A stretch of DNA of 64,000 nt, from NCBI RefSeq assembly GCF_020532645.1, contig NZ_JAJAUZ010000027.1, positions 1 through 64,000 on the forward strand, read 5' to 3'. Below are positions 43,634 to 51,714 of the stretch, in pieces (positions within the stretch are counted from its first letter, which is position 1; every line of letters begins with the position of its first letter). Below the pieces are notes generated by a model that saw only the letters and a list, made by a program, of their open reading frames with translations, was not told the DNA's origin and did no database searches. The translations under genes and the position numbers were made by a program. Source of the stretch: Streptomyces bambusae. GTDB lineage: Bacteria; Actinomycetota; Actinomycetes; Streptomycetales; Streptomycetaceae.

Positions 43634-44211
43634 GGAGCGGGCGGCAGCGCCGCCGGGACGTGCGTCCCGGTGTGGTGCGGCCGCCCGCTCGCGTATGCCC
43701 CGGCGGTCGCCCCGTACCCGGCCGGCGGCACCGGCGTCACCCGGGCCGGCAGCGCCGCGTACGACGGACCGCCGCCGCCCGGCGGGTCCGGCCACGGGTC
43801 CGGCCCGCCCCACGAACCGGTCGGCTGCCAGCTGCCGGTCGGCCAGGTGCCCGTACCGGTGTACGTGCCCGTGTCCGGGCCGGGGCCGCTCCACCCGGAG
43901 CCGGCGTACGAGCTGCCGACCGTGCTCCCGTACGAGCCGCCGTACGTGCCGCCGGCCGTGCTCGGGTACGTGCTGCCGAGCCGGCTCCCGTACGACGGGC
44001 CGAAGGCGGTGAAGCCGAGATTCTCCTCGCCCGACCGGTCGCCGGGCAGCGCCCGGAACGCGTGCATGTACTCCGCGTACAGCTCGTCGAAGATCGGCGT
44101 CTGCGACACGGCGGCGTGCGTCCCCCGCTCGTGCGCGGGGCGCGCGGAAGGGAGCTGGCCCGGGAACGGGCTCGGGTACGGCTGCGGGAGCGGAGCGTCG
44201 TATGGGTGCAC
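43618..44211 (-). CDS. Tyr/Gly/Ser/Pro-rich low-complexity protein
   Basis: The 197-residue protein has one ordered segment (TPIFDELYAEYMHAFRALPG near residues 38-57, with GEENLGFTAFGPSYG after it) and otherwise consists of Gly/Ser/Thr/Tyr repeats (STYPSTAGGTYGGSYGSTVG and similar) and Trp/Pro repeats (TWPTGSWQPTGSWGG). No signal peptide is visible. It resembles a streptomycete-specific hypothetical family. GTG 44211 has GGCAGG upstream. The repetitive part looks like an intrinsically disordered, possibly self-associating region. No function can be assigned. Confidence 0.75.
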   Translation of the reverse strand: MHPYDAPLPQPYPSPFPGQLPSARPAHERGTHAAVSQTPIFDELYAEYMHAFRALPGDRSGEENLGFTAFGPSYGSRLGSTYPSTAGGTYGGSYGSTVGSSYAGSGWSGPGPDTGTYTGTGTWPTGSWQPTGSWGGPDPWPDPPGGGGPSYAALPARVTPVPPAGYGATAGAYASGRPHHTGTHVPAALPPAPRRAF

Positions 44212-44347
44212 GTACCTGCCAACGAAACGCCCGCCCGACGGATGCGGGCGGGCGGGGCGAAAACGCAGATCGCCGGGGGTGTCCGGACGTCCTCCGGTAC
44301 CCCCCGGCGTGCGCCGAGCACGGCCGGGCGCGAACGCCCGGACCCGG

Positions 44348-45139
44348 TCAGGTGCCCGCGAGGGGCATCGCGGCGGCCACCAGCAGGCCGTTGGCGGCCG
44401 CCTTGTCGAGGGCGTCGCGGAGCAGGTCCTCGCGCGGCTGCTGGCCGATGGCGCCCGCCGGGGCCGCGTACACCAGCACCTTCTGGGTGCGGTTGACGGC
44501 CGCCCGCCAGCCGTCGGTGACCGGCAGCGCCTGGTGGGCCTGCCACCAGGCCACCGGGTTGCTGCCGGCGGCGCCCGGCTGCAGCACCGCGTGGAGCTGG
44601 CCCATCGCCAGCAGCACCGACCAGCCGGACAGCACGGAGGGCACCTCCGCCATGTCGGACACCGGGATGAAGCCCTGCTCGATCAGCAGCGGCAGGAAGT
44701 CGTCGCCCGGGCCGTCGCTGCCCGGCCGGGAGATCGCCGTGGTCGGCTCGACGACAAGCGCCGGGTGCAGCTCTCCCTCGATCAGCATCAGACCGCTGGT
44801 GATCCCCAGCACGGCCTGGCCGCGGGCCGGCTCGGGGGCGGTGGCCGCGGCCACCGCGGGGGCCTCGCCGGTGATGCTGGCGACGGCGCCCTGCAGCTGG
44901 TCCTCGGAGACCGCCACCACCTGGGAGGGGATGCACTTGGCGTGGGCGAAGGCCAGGACGGCGGTCTCGTCGCCGACGAACAGCACGGTGCTGGTCGGCT
45001 CCCGTTCGGAGTCGCCCGGGGTGCGGCAGGAGGTGCAGTCGTAGCTGCCCGGCGCGGTCTCGCCGGAGAGCAGCAGCTCGGCTTCTTCGTCGCCGATCTC
45101 GGCGCGTACGTCAGGGCTGACGTCGAGCATGCGCGACAC
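44348..45139 (-). CDS. Conserved hypothetical protein with CxxC motif
   Basis: The 263-residue protein contains one CTSC pair near residue 36 (YDCTSCRTPGDSERE), a beta-rich middle (TVLFVGDETAVLAFAHAKC) and a helical C-terminus ending ANGLLVAAAMPLAGT. I do not recognise a named family. It has no membrane segment or signal peptide. GTG 45139 is preceded by GAGGAG, and an ATG lies three codons later. It is divergent from the Rpf-like gene. It might bind zinc through the CxxC and the nearby Cys, which is only inferred. Confidence 0.8.
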   Translation of the reverse strand: MSRMLDVSPDVRAEIGDEEAELLLSGETAPGSYDCTSCRTPGDSEREPTSTVLFVGDETAVLAFAHAKCIPSQVVAVSEDQLQGAVASITGEAPAVAAATAPEPARGQAVLGITSGLMLIEGELHPALVVEPTTAISRPGSDGPGDDFLPLLIEQGFIPVSDMAEVPSVLSGWSVLLAMGQLHAVLQPGAAGSNPVAWWQAHQALPVTDGWRAAVNRTQKVLVYAAPAGAIGQQPREDLLRDALDKAAANGLLVAAAMPLAGT

Positions 45140-45359
45140 GGGGGACTCCTCGGACTAGGCGTGCGTGGGCCGGGCCGTTCCCGGCTCTGCGGGGCTCAAC
45201 GGGGGAGCCGCGGCCGGGGTCACGCCCCTTTTGTGGGCAGTTGCAGCGCGCGCCCGCCGCACCCGGCCGGGTCACGTCCCCTCCGCCGCCCGAGTGGCCG
45301 GGCCGGCAGCGCCGCGCGCCCCGCTCCGACCGGCCGGGACGGCTGCGTAACGTGCCCCG

Positions 45360-45989
45360 ATGCCTCGCTTCCGCCGTGCCGTCTTCCCGGCCGCCGCCCT
45401 GCTGGTCGCCCTGGCCGCCGCCCCGGCCGCTGCGGGGCCGCTCCCGCCGTCGCCGGAGCCCGTCGGCACCCCTGCCGGTGCCGATGCCGGTGCCGGGGGA
45501 GGCGGGGGCGGACGGGGGCCGGGGGAGTGCGGGCCGGGCCGGGAGTGGCCGTGGGACTGCGTGGCCGACTGCGAGTCGAGCGGGCGGTGGCAGGTCAACA
45601 CCGGCAACGGGTTCTACGGCGGACTGCAGTTCGCCCAGCCGACCTGGGAGCGGTTCGGCGGAACCCGGTTCGCGCCGCGGGCCGACCTCGCGAGCCGCGC
45701 GCAGCAGATCCGGGTCGCCGAGGACGTGCTCGGCACCCAGGGCTGGGAGGCGTGGCCGACGTGCTCCCGGCGCTACGGGCTGTCCGGCCGGGCCCACGTC
45801 GTACGGCCCGGCGACACCCTCTCCGGGCTCGCCCGCACCTACCGCATCCCCGGCGGCTGGCAGCAGCTGTACGCGCTGAACACCGGGCCGGTGGGTCCCG
45901 ATCCGGGACGGCTGCGGCCGGGCATGATGCTCGTCATCCCGAAAGGAGCGGCCGTTCCGCCGAGGCCGGCTCCGGGGCCTCGCCGCTGA
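45360..45989 (+). CDS. Secreted resuscitation-promoting-factor-like protein with LysM
   Basis: The 209-residue protein has a signal peptide (PRFRRAVFPAAALLVALAAA, cleavage near AAAG), a Gly-rich linker, a transglycosylase-like Rpf domain (WPWDCVADCESSGRWQVNTG near residues 63-82, with the catalytic Glu in DCESSG, and GFYGGLQFAQPTWERFGG), and a C-terminal LysM domain (HVVRPGDTLSGLARTYRIPG). It should cleave peptidoglycan and act in spore germination or resuscitation. ATG 45360 lacks a clear SD. Its last 56 bp overlap the 3' end of the livF-like gene on the other strand. Confidence 0.93.
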   Translation: MPRFRRAVFPAAALLVALAAAPAAAGPLPPSPEPVGTPAGADAGAGGGGGGRGPGECGPGREWPWDCVADCESSGRWQVNTGNGFYGGLQFAQPTWERFGGTRFAPRADLASRAQQIRVAEDVLGTQGWEAWPTCSRRYGLSGRAHVVRPGDTLSGLARTYRIPGGWQQLYALNTGPVGPDPGRLRPGMMLVIPKGAAVPPRPAPGPRR

Positions 45990-46620
45990 ACACCACCGCG
46001 CCCCGGCACAGTTCGTGCACTAGCACCCCCGGGGTGCGCAGCGGGGCCGGCACCCGCTGTTCGGCGAGGACCACCGCCGCACCGGCCGCGGCGAGCGCGG
46101 CGAGCAGGGCGTACGTGCGTTCCGCGGGCCCGGCGGCCATGCCGAGGACGGGCTCGTCGACGAGCACCACCCGGGCACCGCGGGCCAGCAGTGCCCGGGA
46201 GACCGCAAGCATCCGCTGCTCGCCGCCGGACAGGGTGCCGGCGGTACGGGCGGACAGCGCGCGCAGTTCCGGATAGCCGGCCAGGGCGGGGCCGGGGTCG
46301 CCATCCGGCGCGGCCAGCCGCAGCTGCTCGGCCACGGTCAGCCGCCCGTACACCGCCCCGAGGTCCGGTACGAGGCACAGCCCGCGCCGGGCCCGTTCGT
46401 GGGCGCGCAGCCGGGTCACGTCCCGGCCCCGCCAGTCCACCCGGCCGGCGGCGAGGCGGACCGTGCCGGCCAGGGCGTGCAGGGCGGTGGTGCGGCCGGA
46501 GCCGTTGCGGCCGACGAGCAGCGTGACGGTGCCCGCCGGGACCGGCAGGTCCACGCCGTGCAGGGCCTCCAGCGGGCCGTGGCGGACGCGTGCGCCGTAC
46601 AGGGCCATCTCAAGGGCCAT
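45934..46620 (-). CDS. Branched-chain-amino-acid-type ABC transporter ATPase (LivF-like) with altered P-loop
   Basis: The 228-residue ATPase is LivF-like: LEALHGVDLPVPAGTVTLLV, LSGGEQRMLAVSRALL and Walker B VVLVDEPVLGM. Its P-loop reads GRNGSGRTT, with Arg where the catalytic Lys should be. ATG 46620 overlaps the stop of the fused permease/ATPase gene (46610), so it is translationally coupled to it. It probably pairs with the fused LivG domain, giving an asymmetric ATPase dimer. The 3' end overlaps the Rpf-like gene by 56 bp in convergent orientation. Confidence 0.88.
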   Translation of the reverse strand: MALEMALYGARVRHGPLEALHGVDLPVPAGTVTLLVGRNGSGRTTALHALAGTVRLAAGRVDWRGRDVTRLRAHERARRGLCLVPDLGAVYGRLTVAEQLRLAAPDGDPGPALAGYPELRALSARTAGTLSGGEQRMLAVSRALLARGARVVLVDEPVLGMAAGPAERTYALLAALAAAGAAVVLAEQRVPAPLRTPGVLVHELCRGAVVFSGEAPEPASAERPLLSG

Positions 46621-49210
46621 CGAGCACCCCCTGCGCCATGACGTGCACGGTGTCGGCGAGCGCGGCCACCAGGTCGAGGTCGTGCTCGACGATGAGCACG
46701 GCCAGGCCGTCGGCGGCCAGGGCGCCCAGGATCCGGGCGAGCGCGGCCGCCTCCGCGGCGTCCAGCCCGGCGGCCGGCTCGTCGAGCAGCAGCACGCGGG
46801 GGCCGCCGGCCAGGACGCGGGCCAGTTCCACCCGGCGCAGCGTCCCGGTGGGCAGGCCGGCGGTGGGGGCGTGCCGGACGGGTCCGTCGAGCCCGAACAG
46901 CCGCAGGGCCCGTTCCACGGCGGCCGCCCCGCCCCGCCGGTACCCCTGCTCGGCACCCACCCGTACGTTGTCCTCGACGCTGAGGGACCCGAACACCGCC
47001 AACTGCTGGAAACTCCGCCCCACCCCGGCCCGTGCACGCTCGTGCGCCGCCCACCGGGTCACGTCCCGCCCTCCGACCGCCACCCGCCCGGCACTCACCC
47101 CCACCCCACCGCAGAGCGCCTGAAACAACGTCGACTTACCGGCCCCGTTCCCCCCGACCACCCCCACGACCCGCCCGGCACTCACCCTCACCGAAACCCC
47201 CCGCACAGCGAGATACCCATCGGGGTACCGCACCTCGATCCCCTCAGCCACCAACACGGGCCCCGCCCCACCAGCCCCTGCCCCGCCCGGCTCTGCCTCC
47301 GCCGGTGTCCGGGGCCCGGCGGGTGCTTCCAGCCTCGCCGGCGTTTGAGGCGCGGGGGAGTGGGGGCGGAGCCCCTGCTCGCCGGGCGGGATCGGGCGTC
47401 CCGCCGGATCCGGCGGGACCGGGCGCGGTCGGCGGACCGCGGGGCGGGGCACACCCCGGCGCACAGACAGCGGCAGGCGCCCGACCAGGCAGGCCAGGAC
47501 GCCGATCACCGCCGCGGCCAGACCGCCCCGCGGGCCCGCGTCCAGGCCCACCAGAAGCGCCGCCGCCACCACCGCCCCCCGCGTACTGTCGTGGCCGACG
47601 ACGACCAGCGCCGCGAACCACAACAGCCCGCGGACCGGGTCGAACGCATCGGGATCGAACGCCCGCGCCCCCATCCCGAGCATGCCCCCGCCGAGCGCCG
47701 CCAGCCCCGCCCCCACCGTGAACGCCAGCAGCTTCAGCCGCGGCACCCGCACCCCGGCCGCCCCCGCCCCCGCCTCGTGGTCGCGCAGCGCGGCCAGCGC
47801 CCGCCCGGTGCGGCCCCGGCGCAGGGCGGTCACCACGGCCAGCACGGCCGCGAGGAGGCCCAGTTCGAGCGCGTAGTACGCCCGGTCGTCCGCGAAGCCG
47901 GCCGGCCGCGGCAGCACCAGCCCGGCCGTCGCGTACGGCTGCACGAACACGAACCGGCTGACGGCCACTCCGAACGCCAGCGTCACCAGCGCCAGGGCCA
48001 GCCCCCGCCGCCGGATCGCCGGATACCCCGTCAGCAGCCCCAGCGGCGCCACCAGCAGCACCGCGCACCCCAGCGCCACCAGCCCCGGCACCCCGGCCAT
48101 CGCCAGATGCGCCGTGAACAGCGCCCCCAGCCCGGCGTACGCGGCCTGTCCCAGCGAGATCTGTCCGCCCCGCCCCGACACCACCACCAGCGACAGCAGC
48201 ACCACCGCCAACGCCGGCACCTGCACGGCCGTCTGCAGATCGCTCCCCCCGAACGCGAAGGGCAGCAGCAGCACGCCCCAGAGCACCGCCCACCACCCGG
48301 CCCCGCCGCCCCGCCGGCCCGCCACGGCCCCCGGCACCGCGAGCGGCCGCCCCGCCCCGCCCGCCGGCAGCGCACCCGCCAGCGCTCCGCCCAGCAGCGC
48401 CAGGACGAACAGGTTCGCCGTCACCGACTGGAGGAGCGGCGCGGCCCACCCGTCCGGGTGGAAGCGGGTCAGCTGCGCCTGGGCCACCCCCAGCGCCAGC
48501 GCCGCGAAGACCGCCACCGGAATGCTCCGCAGCCGCGCCAGGACCGCCACCGCCAGCACCTCCAGCACCAGCAGCGGCAGCCCGTACGGATCCAGCCGGA
48601 CGTACGGCGCGAGGAGCACGCCCGTCAGCCCCGCCGTGAACGCGCCGAACGCCCAGCCGACCGCCGCCACCCGGTCCGCGTCGACCCCGCTCAGCGCGGC
48701 CAGCCGGCGGTTGTCGACGACCGCCCGCAGTTCCCGCCCGAACCGGGTGCCGCGGTCCGCCCACAGCACCCCTGCGGACAGCACGGCGACGGCCGCCAGC
48801 TGCGGCCACGGCTCGGTCCCCGGCAGCCGCGGCACGTCCGCCCGCGCCCCCGGTCCCCACACCAGCAGCGCCCCGCCGACCAGCAGGACGAACACCCCGA
48901 TCGTGGCCACCAGGGTCCGCTCCGGCCCCGCCTCCCGGACCGCGAGCGGCCGGAACACCGCCCGCTCCAGCAGCAGCCCGGTGCCGGGCGCGAGGACCAG
49001 CAGGGTGACGGCCGCCGCTGCGCCCGCCGGCAGCCTCACGTCGACCGCCAGCCAGCGGAACACGTACGCGCAGACCATCGCCACCGCACCGTGCGCGAGG
49101 TTGAGCACACCGGTCGCCCGGTACGTGACGATCAGCCCGATGCCGCTGAGCGCGGCCGCGCCGCCGACGGCCAGCCCGGCGAGGGTGAGCTCGTACGTCA
49201 GCCCGGCCAT
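46610..49210 (-). CDS. Fused LivH-LivM-LivG ABC importer (two permeases plus ATPase in one chain)
   Basis: A single uninterrupted frame encodes 866 residues: a LivH-type permease (about 1-290, TYELTLAGLAVGGAAALSGI, with GLIVTYRATGVLNLAHGAVA), a LivM-type permease (about 310-590, SGRGGQISLGQAAYAGLGAL), a Pro-rich linker (about 590-650) and a LivG ATPase (Walker A GGNGAGKST, RSFQQLAVF, Walker B VLLLDEPAAGLDA). The signature is LPTGTLRRVELARVL. In most bacteria these are separate genes. The linker is encoded in part by the dispersed GC-rich repeat. ATG 49210 is used; GTG 49222 is possible. Likely substrate is an amino acid or related amide. Confidence 0.9.
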   Translation of the reverse strand: MAGLTYELTLAGLAVGGAAALSGIGLIVTYRATGVLNLAHGAVAMVCAYVFRWLAVDVRLPAGAAAAVTLLVLAPGTGLLLERAVFRPLAVREAGPERTLVATIGVFVLLVGGALLVWGPGARADVPRLPGTEPWPQLAAVAVLSAGVLWADRGTRFGRELRAVVDNRRLAALSGVDADRVAAVGWAFGAFTAGLTGVLLAPYVRLDPYGLPLLVLEVLAVAVLARLRSIPVAVFAALALGVAQAQLTRFHPDGWAAPLLQSVTANLFVLALLGGALAGALPAGGAGRPLAVPGAVAGRRGGGAGWWAVLWGVLLLPFAFGGSDLQTAVQVPALAVVLLSLVVVSGRGGQISLGQAAYAGLGALFTAHLAMAGVPGLVALGCAVLLVAPLGLLTGYPAIRRRGLALALVTLAFGVAVSRFVFVQPYATAGLVLPRPAGFADDRAYYALELGLLAAVLAVVTALRRGRTGRALAALRDHEAGAGAAGVRVPRLKLLAFTVGAGLAALGGGMLGMGARAFDPDAFDPVRGLLWFAALVVVGHDSTRGAVVAAALLVGLDAGPRGGLAAAVIGVLACLVGRLPLSVRRGVPRPAVRRPRPVPPDPAGRPIPPGEQGLRPHSPAPQTPARLEAPAGPRTPAEAEPGGAGAGGAGPVLVAEGIEVRYPDGYLAVRGVSVRVSAGRVVGVVGGNGAGKSTLFQALCGGVGVSAGRVAVGGRDVTRWAAHERARAGVGRSFQQLAVFGSLSVEDNVRVGAEQGYRRGGAAAVERALRLFGLDGPVRHAPTAGLPTGTLRRVELARVLAGGPRVLLLDEPAAGLDAAEAAALARILGALAADGLAVLIVEHDLDLVAALADTVHVMAQGVLDGP
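47328..47360 (-). repeat. Copy of the dispersed GC-rich repeat in the LivM-LivG linker
   Basis: Read on the minus strand, the segment is CCGCGCCTCAAACGCCGGCG followed by AGGCTGG, the same core as at 26605. It encodes part of the Pro-rich linker between the permease and ATPase domains of the fused transporter. Confidence 0.8.
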
Positions 49211-49614
49211 GCCGGCTCGCACACCGGGCAGGGGCTCAGACCGCCGTCACCGGCCGCGGGCACCGCATCCGTCCGGCCGTCCACCAGCGGGCAGTCCGGC
49301 CGGTGCGCGAGGGTGCCGCCGGGGACCCGCAGCGGCGGCCCGGGGGAGCGGGGCGGCCCGGCCGCGCCCTCGGCGGACAGCGGTTCCGCCGGCCGGCCGG
49401 GACCCGGCGGCGCCGGCCGCCACACCGCCGTCAGCAGCACCGCACCCGCCACCAGCAGCGCCGCACCCGGCACCGTGCACGAGGCCAGGTACGGGATCTG
49501 ACGCTCCGCGAACCGTTCCCCGGACACCCCGTACCAGCCGGCCGCGCACAGCAGCGCGCCGCAGACCAGCGCCAGGACGGCGGCCCCCAGGGCGGGGCGC
49601 GGACTCGGCTGCAT
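49198..49614 (-). CDS. Two-helix membrane protein with C-terminal zinc-ribbon-like motif
   Basis: The 138-residue protein has two transmembrane helices (LGAAVLALVCGALLCAAGWY near residues 9-28 and VPGAALLVAGAVLLTAVW near 48-65), a Pro-rich linker, and a tail with H-x3-C and SPCPVCEPAW, which looks like a small metal-binding cluster. ATG 49614 is preceded by GGGGAG. Its stop lies just inside the start of the fused transporter gene, so it is coupled to it and may be an accessory subunit. I do not recognise a family. Confidence 0.8.
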   Translation of the reverse strand: MQPSPRPALGAAVLALVCGALLCAAGWYGVSGERFAERQIPYLASCTVPGAALLVAGAVLLTAVWRPAPPGPGRPAEPLSAEGAAGPPRSPGPPLRVPGGTLAHRPDCPLVDGRTDAVPAAGDGGLSPCPVCEPAWPG

Positions 49615-49760
49615 CGGGGCTCCCCTGGGACGGCGGAGGCAGAGGACGGAACAGACCGGCGAGTGATGCCGACACCTTGCACTATGCCCTGATCGATTGC
49701 GGTATGCCCGGATGGGGCAGACGCTGGTAGCACCGAGCCGCCCGGCTCGAACGGACACCG

Positions 49761-50291
49761 GTGGTGAGCCCCATGCTCCTCGGCAGACACCCGCGCACCG
49801 CCGCCTGGGCGGCGGCCGCGGTCCTCGTGCTCGCACCCGTCGCGGCGGGCTGCTCCGACGGCTCCGACGACAACGGCGCTGACGCCTCGCCCGCCGCGAC
49901 CACCCCCCTGCCGCCCGCCGTGGACGCCACGGCACCCGCCGACCCGGCCGGTGCGACGGCGCAGGTCAAGCAGAACTGGGCGCGGTTCTTCGACCCGAAG
50001 ACCGCCACCGGGGAGCGGATCCGGCTGCTGGAGAACGGCGAGGAACTGCGGCCCGTCCTGCTGGCCTTCGCCGCCGACCCGAACACCGCCAAGACCTCGT
50101 CCGTCGTCAAGGAGGTCTCCTTCACCTCCGCCACCGACGCGAACGTGACCTACGACCTGCTGGTCTCCGGCGCCCCCGTCCTGCCCGCGGCCAAGGGCAC
50201 GGCCGTCTACGAGGACCAGGTCTGGAAGGTCTCGCAGAAGTCCCTGTGCGCCCTGGTCCAGCTCAGCGGCAATGCCGTGCCGGGCTGCTGA
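49761..50291 (+). CDS. Lipoprotein with MTB12-like domain
   Basis: The 176-residue protein has a lipoprotein signal (RHPRTAAWAAAAVLVLAPVA, lipobox AAGC near residue 31), an Ala/Pro linker and a domain with AQVKQNWARFFDPKTATGER and VYEDQVWKVSQKSLCALVQL, the pattern of the mycobacterial low-molecular-weight antigen MTB12 family. The role is unknown. GTG 49761 is used; ATG 49773 is an alternative. Its last 20 bp overlap the start of the substrate-binding protein gene, so the two are coupled. It is divergent from the transporter operon. Confidence 0.88.
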   Translation: MVSPMLLGRHPRTAAWAAAAVLVLAPVAAGCSDGSDDNGADASPAATTPLPPAVDATAPADPAGATAQVKQNWARFFDPKTATGERIRLLENGEELRPVLLAFAADPNTAKTSSVVKEVSFTSATDANVTYDLLVSGAPVLPAAKGTAVYEDQVWKVSQKSLCALVQLSGNAVPGC

Positions 50292-51639
50292 CCCCCTGGC
50301 GCCCGGCGGAGGCGGCCCGGGCGGACCCCGCCCGCCCGGCGGCCGGCGGCTGCTCCCCGCCCTTTCCCTCGCCCTGCTCCTCGCCCTCGGCACCGCCTGC
50401 GGCAGCCGGCTCCCCGAGAGCGCCTTCGGCCGCCGCACCGAGCCCCCCGCCGGCACCGCCACCCGCACCACCGACCCCATCCGAATCGGCATCATCGCCA
50501 GCATCACCAGCCCCGTCGGCGGGGACGCCTTCGCCGGCCCCGGCGAGGGCGCCCGGGCCTGGTTCGCGGCCCTCAACGCCCGCGGCGGCATCGGCGGCCG
50601 GCCCGTCGAGGTGCACACCTGCGACGACGGCGGCAGCGGCGTCGGCAACAACGCGTGCGTGCACGAACTCCTCGACGAGAAGAAGGTGTTCGCCCTCGTC
50701 GCCACCACAGCCCTCGACTACGCCGGCGCCCCGCTCGTCAGCCGCGCCGCCGTCCCCGACATCGGCGGCCAGCCCCTCGGCACCGCGTACGACACCCACC
50801 CCCACCTGTACGGCATCTACGGCAGCAACGCCCCGCGCGACGGCCGCAGCCCCGGCTGGGACGGCACCCTGTACGCCGGCACCGAGGTCTACCGCTTCTT
50901 CCACCGCACCCAGGGCGCCCGGACCGCCGCCGTCGTCTCGTACAACCAGGCCGCCTCCGCCGGGTACGCCCGTCAGCTGGTCCGCGGCCTGGAGGCCGAG
51001 GGGTACCGGGTCACCGCCGAGCAGGTCGACTTCGCCCTGCCCAACTTCCGGGCCGTCGCCGCCGACCTGAAGGCCCGCGGCACCGACCTCGTCTTCGACG
51101 CCCTCGACACCCACGGCAACGCCCGGCTGTGCGAGGCCCTCGACGAGGCCGGGGTCCGCCTCACCGCCAAGGTGACGAACGTGCAGAACTGGAACGACGC
51201 CGTGCGCACCGAGTACGCCAAGGCCCCCGGCTGCCGCAACACCCTCTGGGTCACCGGCTCCAGCCGCAACCACGCCGACGCCGCCGACCCCGCCGTCGCC
51301 GCGTTCCGGGCCGCGATGGTCCCCCGCCTGAAGGGGCGCCCGCTGTCCCAGTGGCAACTGGAGGGCTGGGCCGCCGCCATGTGGTTCACCGACGCCGCCC
51401 GCTCCTGCGGCGCGGACCTCACTCGTCCGTGTGTCGAACGCTTCCTCAACCGCGCCGAGCCGTACACCGCCGGCGGGCTGCTGCTCCCGGTGTCGTTCCG
51501 GCCCGCCGCCGAGCCGCCGCGCACCCACCGGGCCTGCCTCTCCGCCGCCCGCTGGCAGGACGGCCGCGGCTGGGTCACCCAGGGCGGCGAGATGACCGCC
51601 AACTGCGCCGACGTACCCCTGCTGCCCCACCGGCCGTAG
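50272..51639 (+). CDS. LivK-type ABC transporter substrate-binding protein
   Basis: The 455-residue protein has a long signal region (LLPALSLALLLALGTACG near residues 28-45, with Cys44 a possible lipidation site) and a type I periplasmic binding fold: IRIGIIASITSPVGGDAFAG at its start, FALVATTALDYAGAPLVSRA, and TDLVFDALDTHGNARLCEAL. It is the likely ligand-binding partner of the fused Liv transporter on the opposite strand. ATG 50272 overlaps the MTB12-like gene; no other in-frame start lies before the signal. Ligand cannot be named. Confidence 0.9.
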   Translation: MPCRAADPLAPGGGGPGGPRPPGGRRLLPALSLALLLALGTACGSRLPESAFGRRTEPPAGTATRTTDPIRIGIIASITSPVGGDAFAGPGEGARAWFAALNARGGIGGRPVEVHTCDDGGSGVGNNACVHELLDEKKVFALVATTALDYAGAPLVSRAAVPDIGGQPLGTAYDTHPHLYGIYGSNAPRDGRSPGWDGTLYAGTEVYRFFHRTQGARTAAVVSYNQAASAGYARQLVRGLEAEGYRVTAEQVDFALPNFRAVAADLKARGTDLVFDALDTHGNARLCEALDEAGVRLTAKVTNVQNWNDAVRTEYAKAPGCRNTLWVTGSSRNHADAADPAVAAFRAAMVPRLKGRPLSQWQLEGWAAAMWFTDAARSCGADLTRPCVERFLNRAEPYTAGGLLLPVSFRPAAEPPRTHRACLSAARWQDGRGWVTQGGEMTANCADVPLLPHRP

Positions 51640-51714
51640 GGCCTGCCTGCCGGACCGGCCCCCGGGCCGTCCCGGGGCCGCGGCCGGCCGCCCGGCCCTG
51701 GCACACTCGGCGGC

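Noticed and set aside
45140..45359. c-di-AMP (ydaO-type) riboswitch upstream of the Rpf-like gene
   Set aside because: Streptomycete rpfA can have such a leader, but I could not find the conserved core motifs in this 220-bp region. A covariance-model search would settle it.
46463..49501. A 1012-codon plus-strand open frame opposite the fused transporter
   Set aside because: It is the complement of the transporter gene, is rich in Arg/Pro/His/Gln and has no domain.
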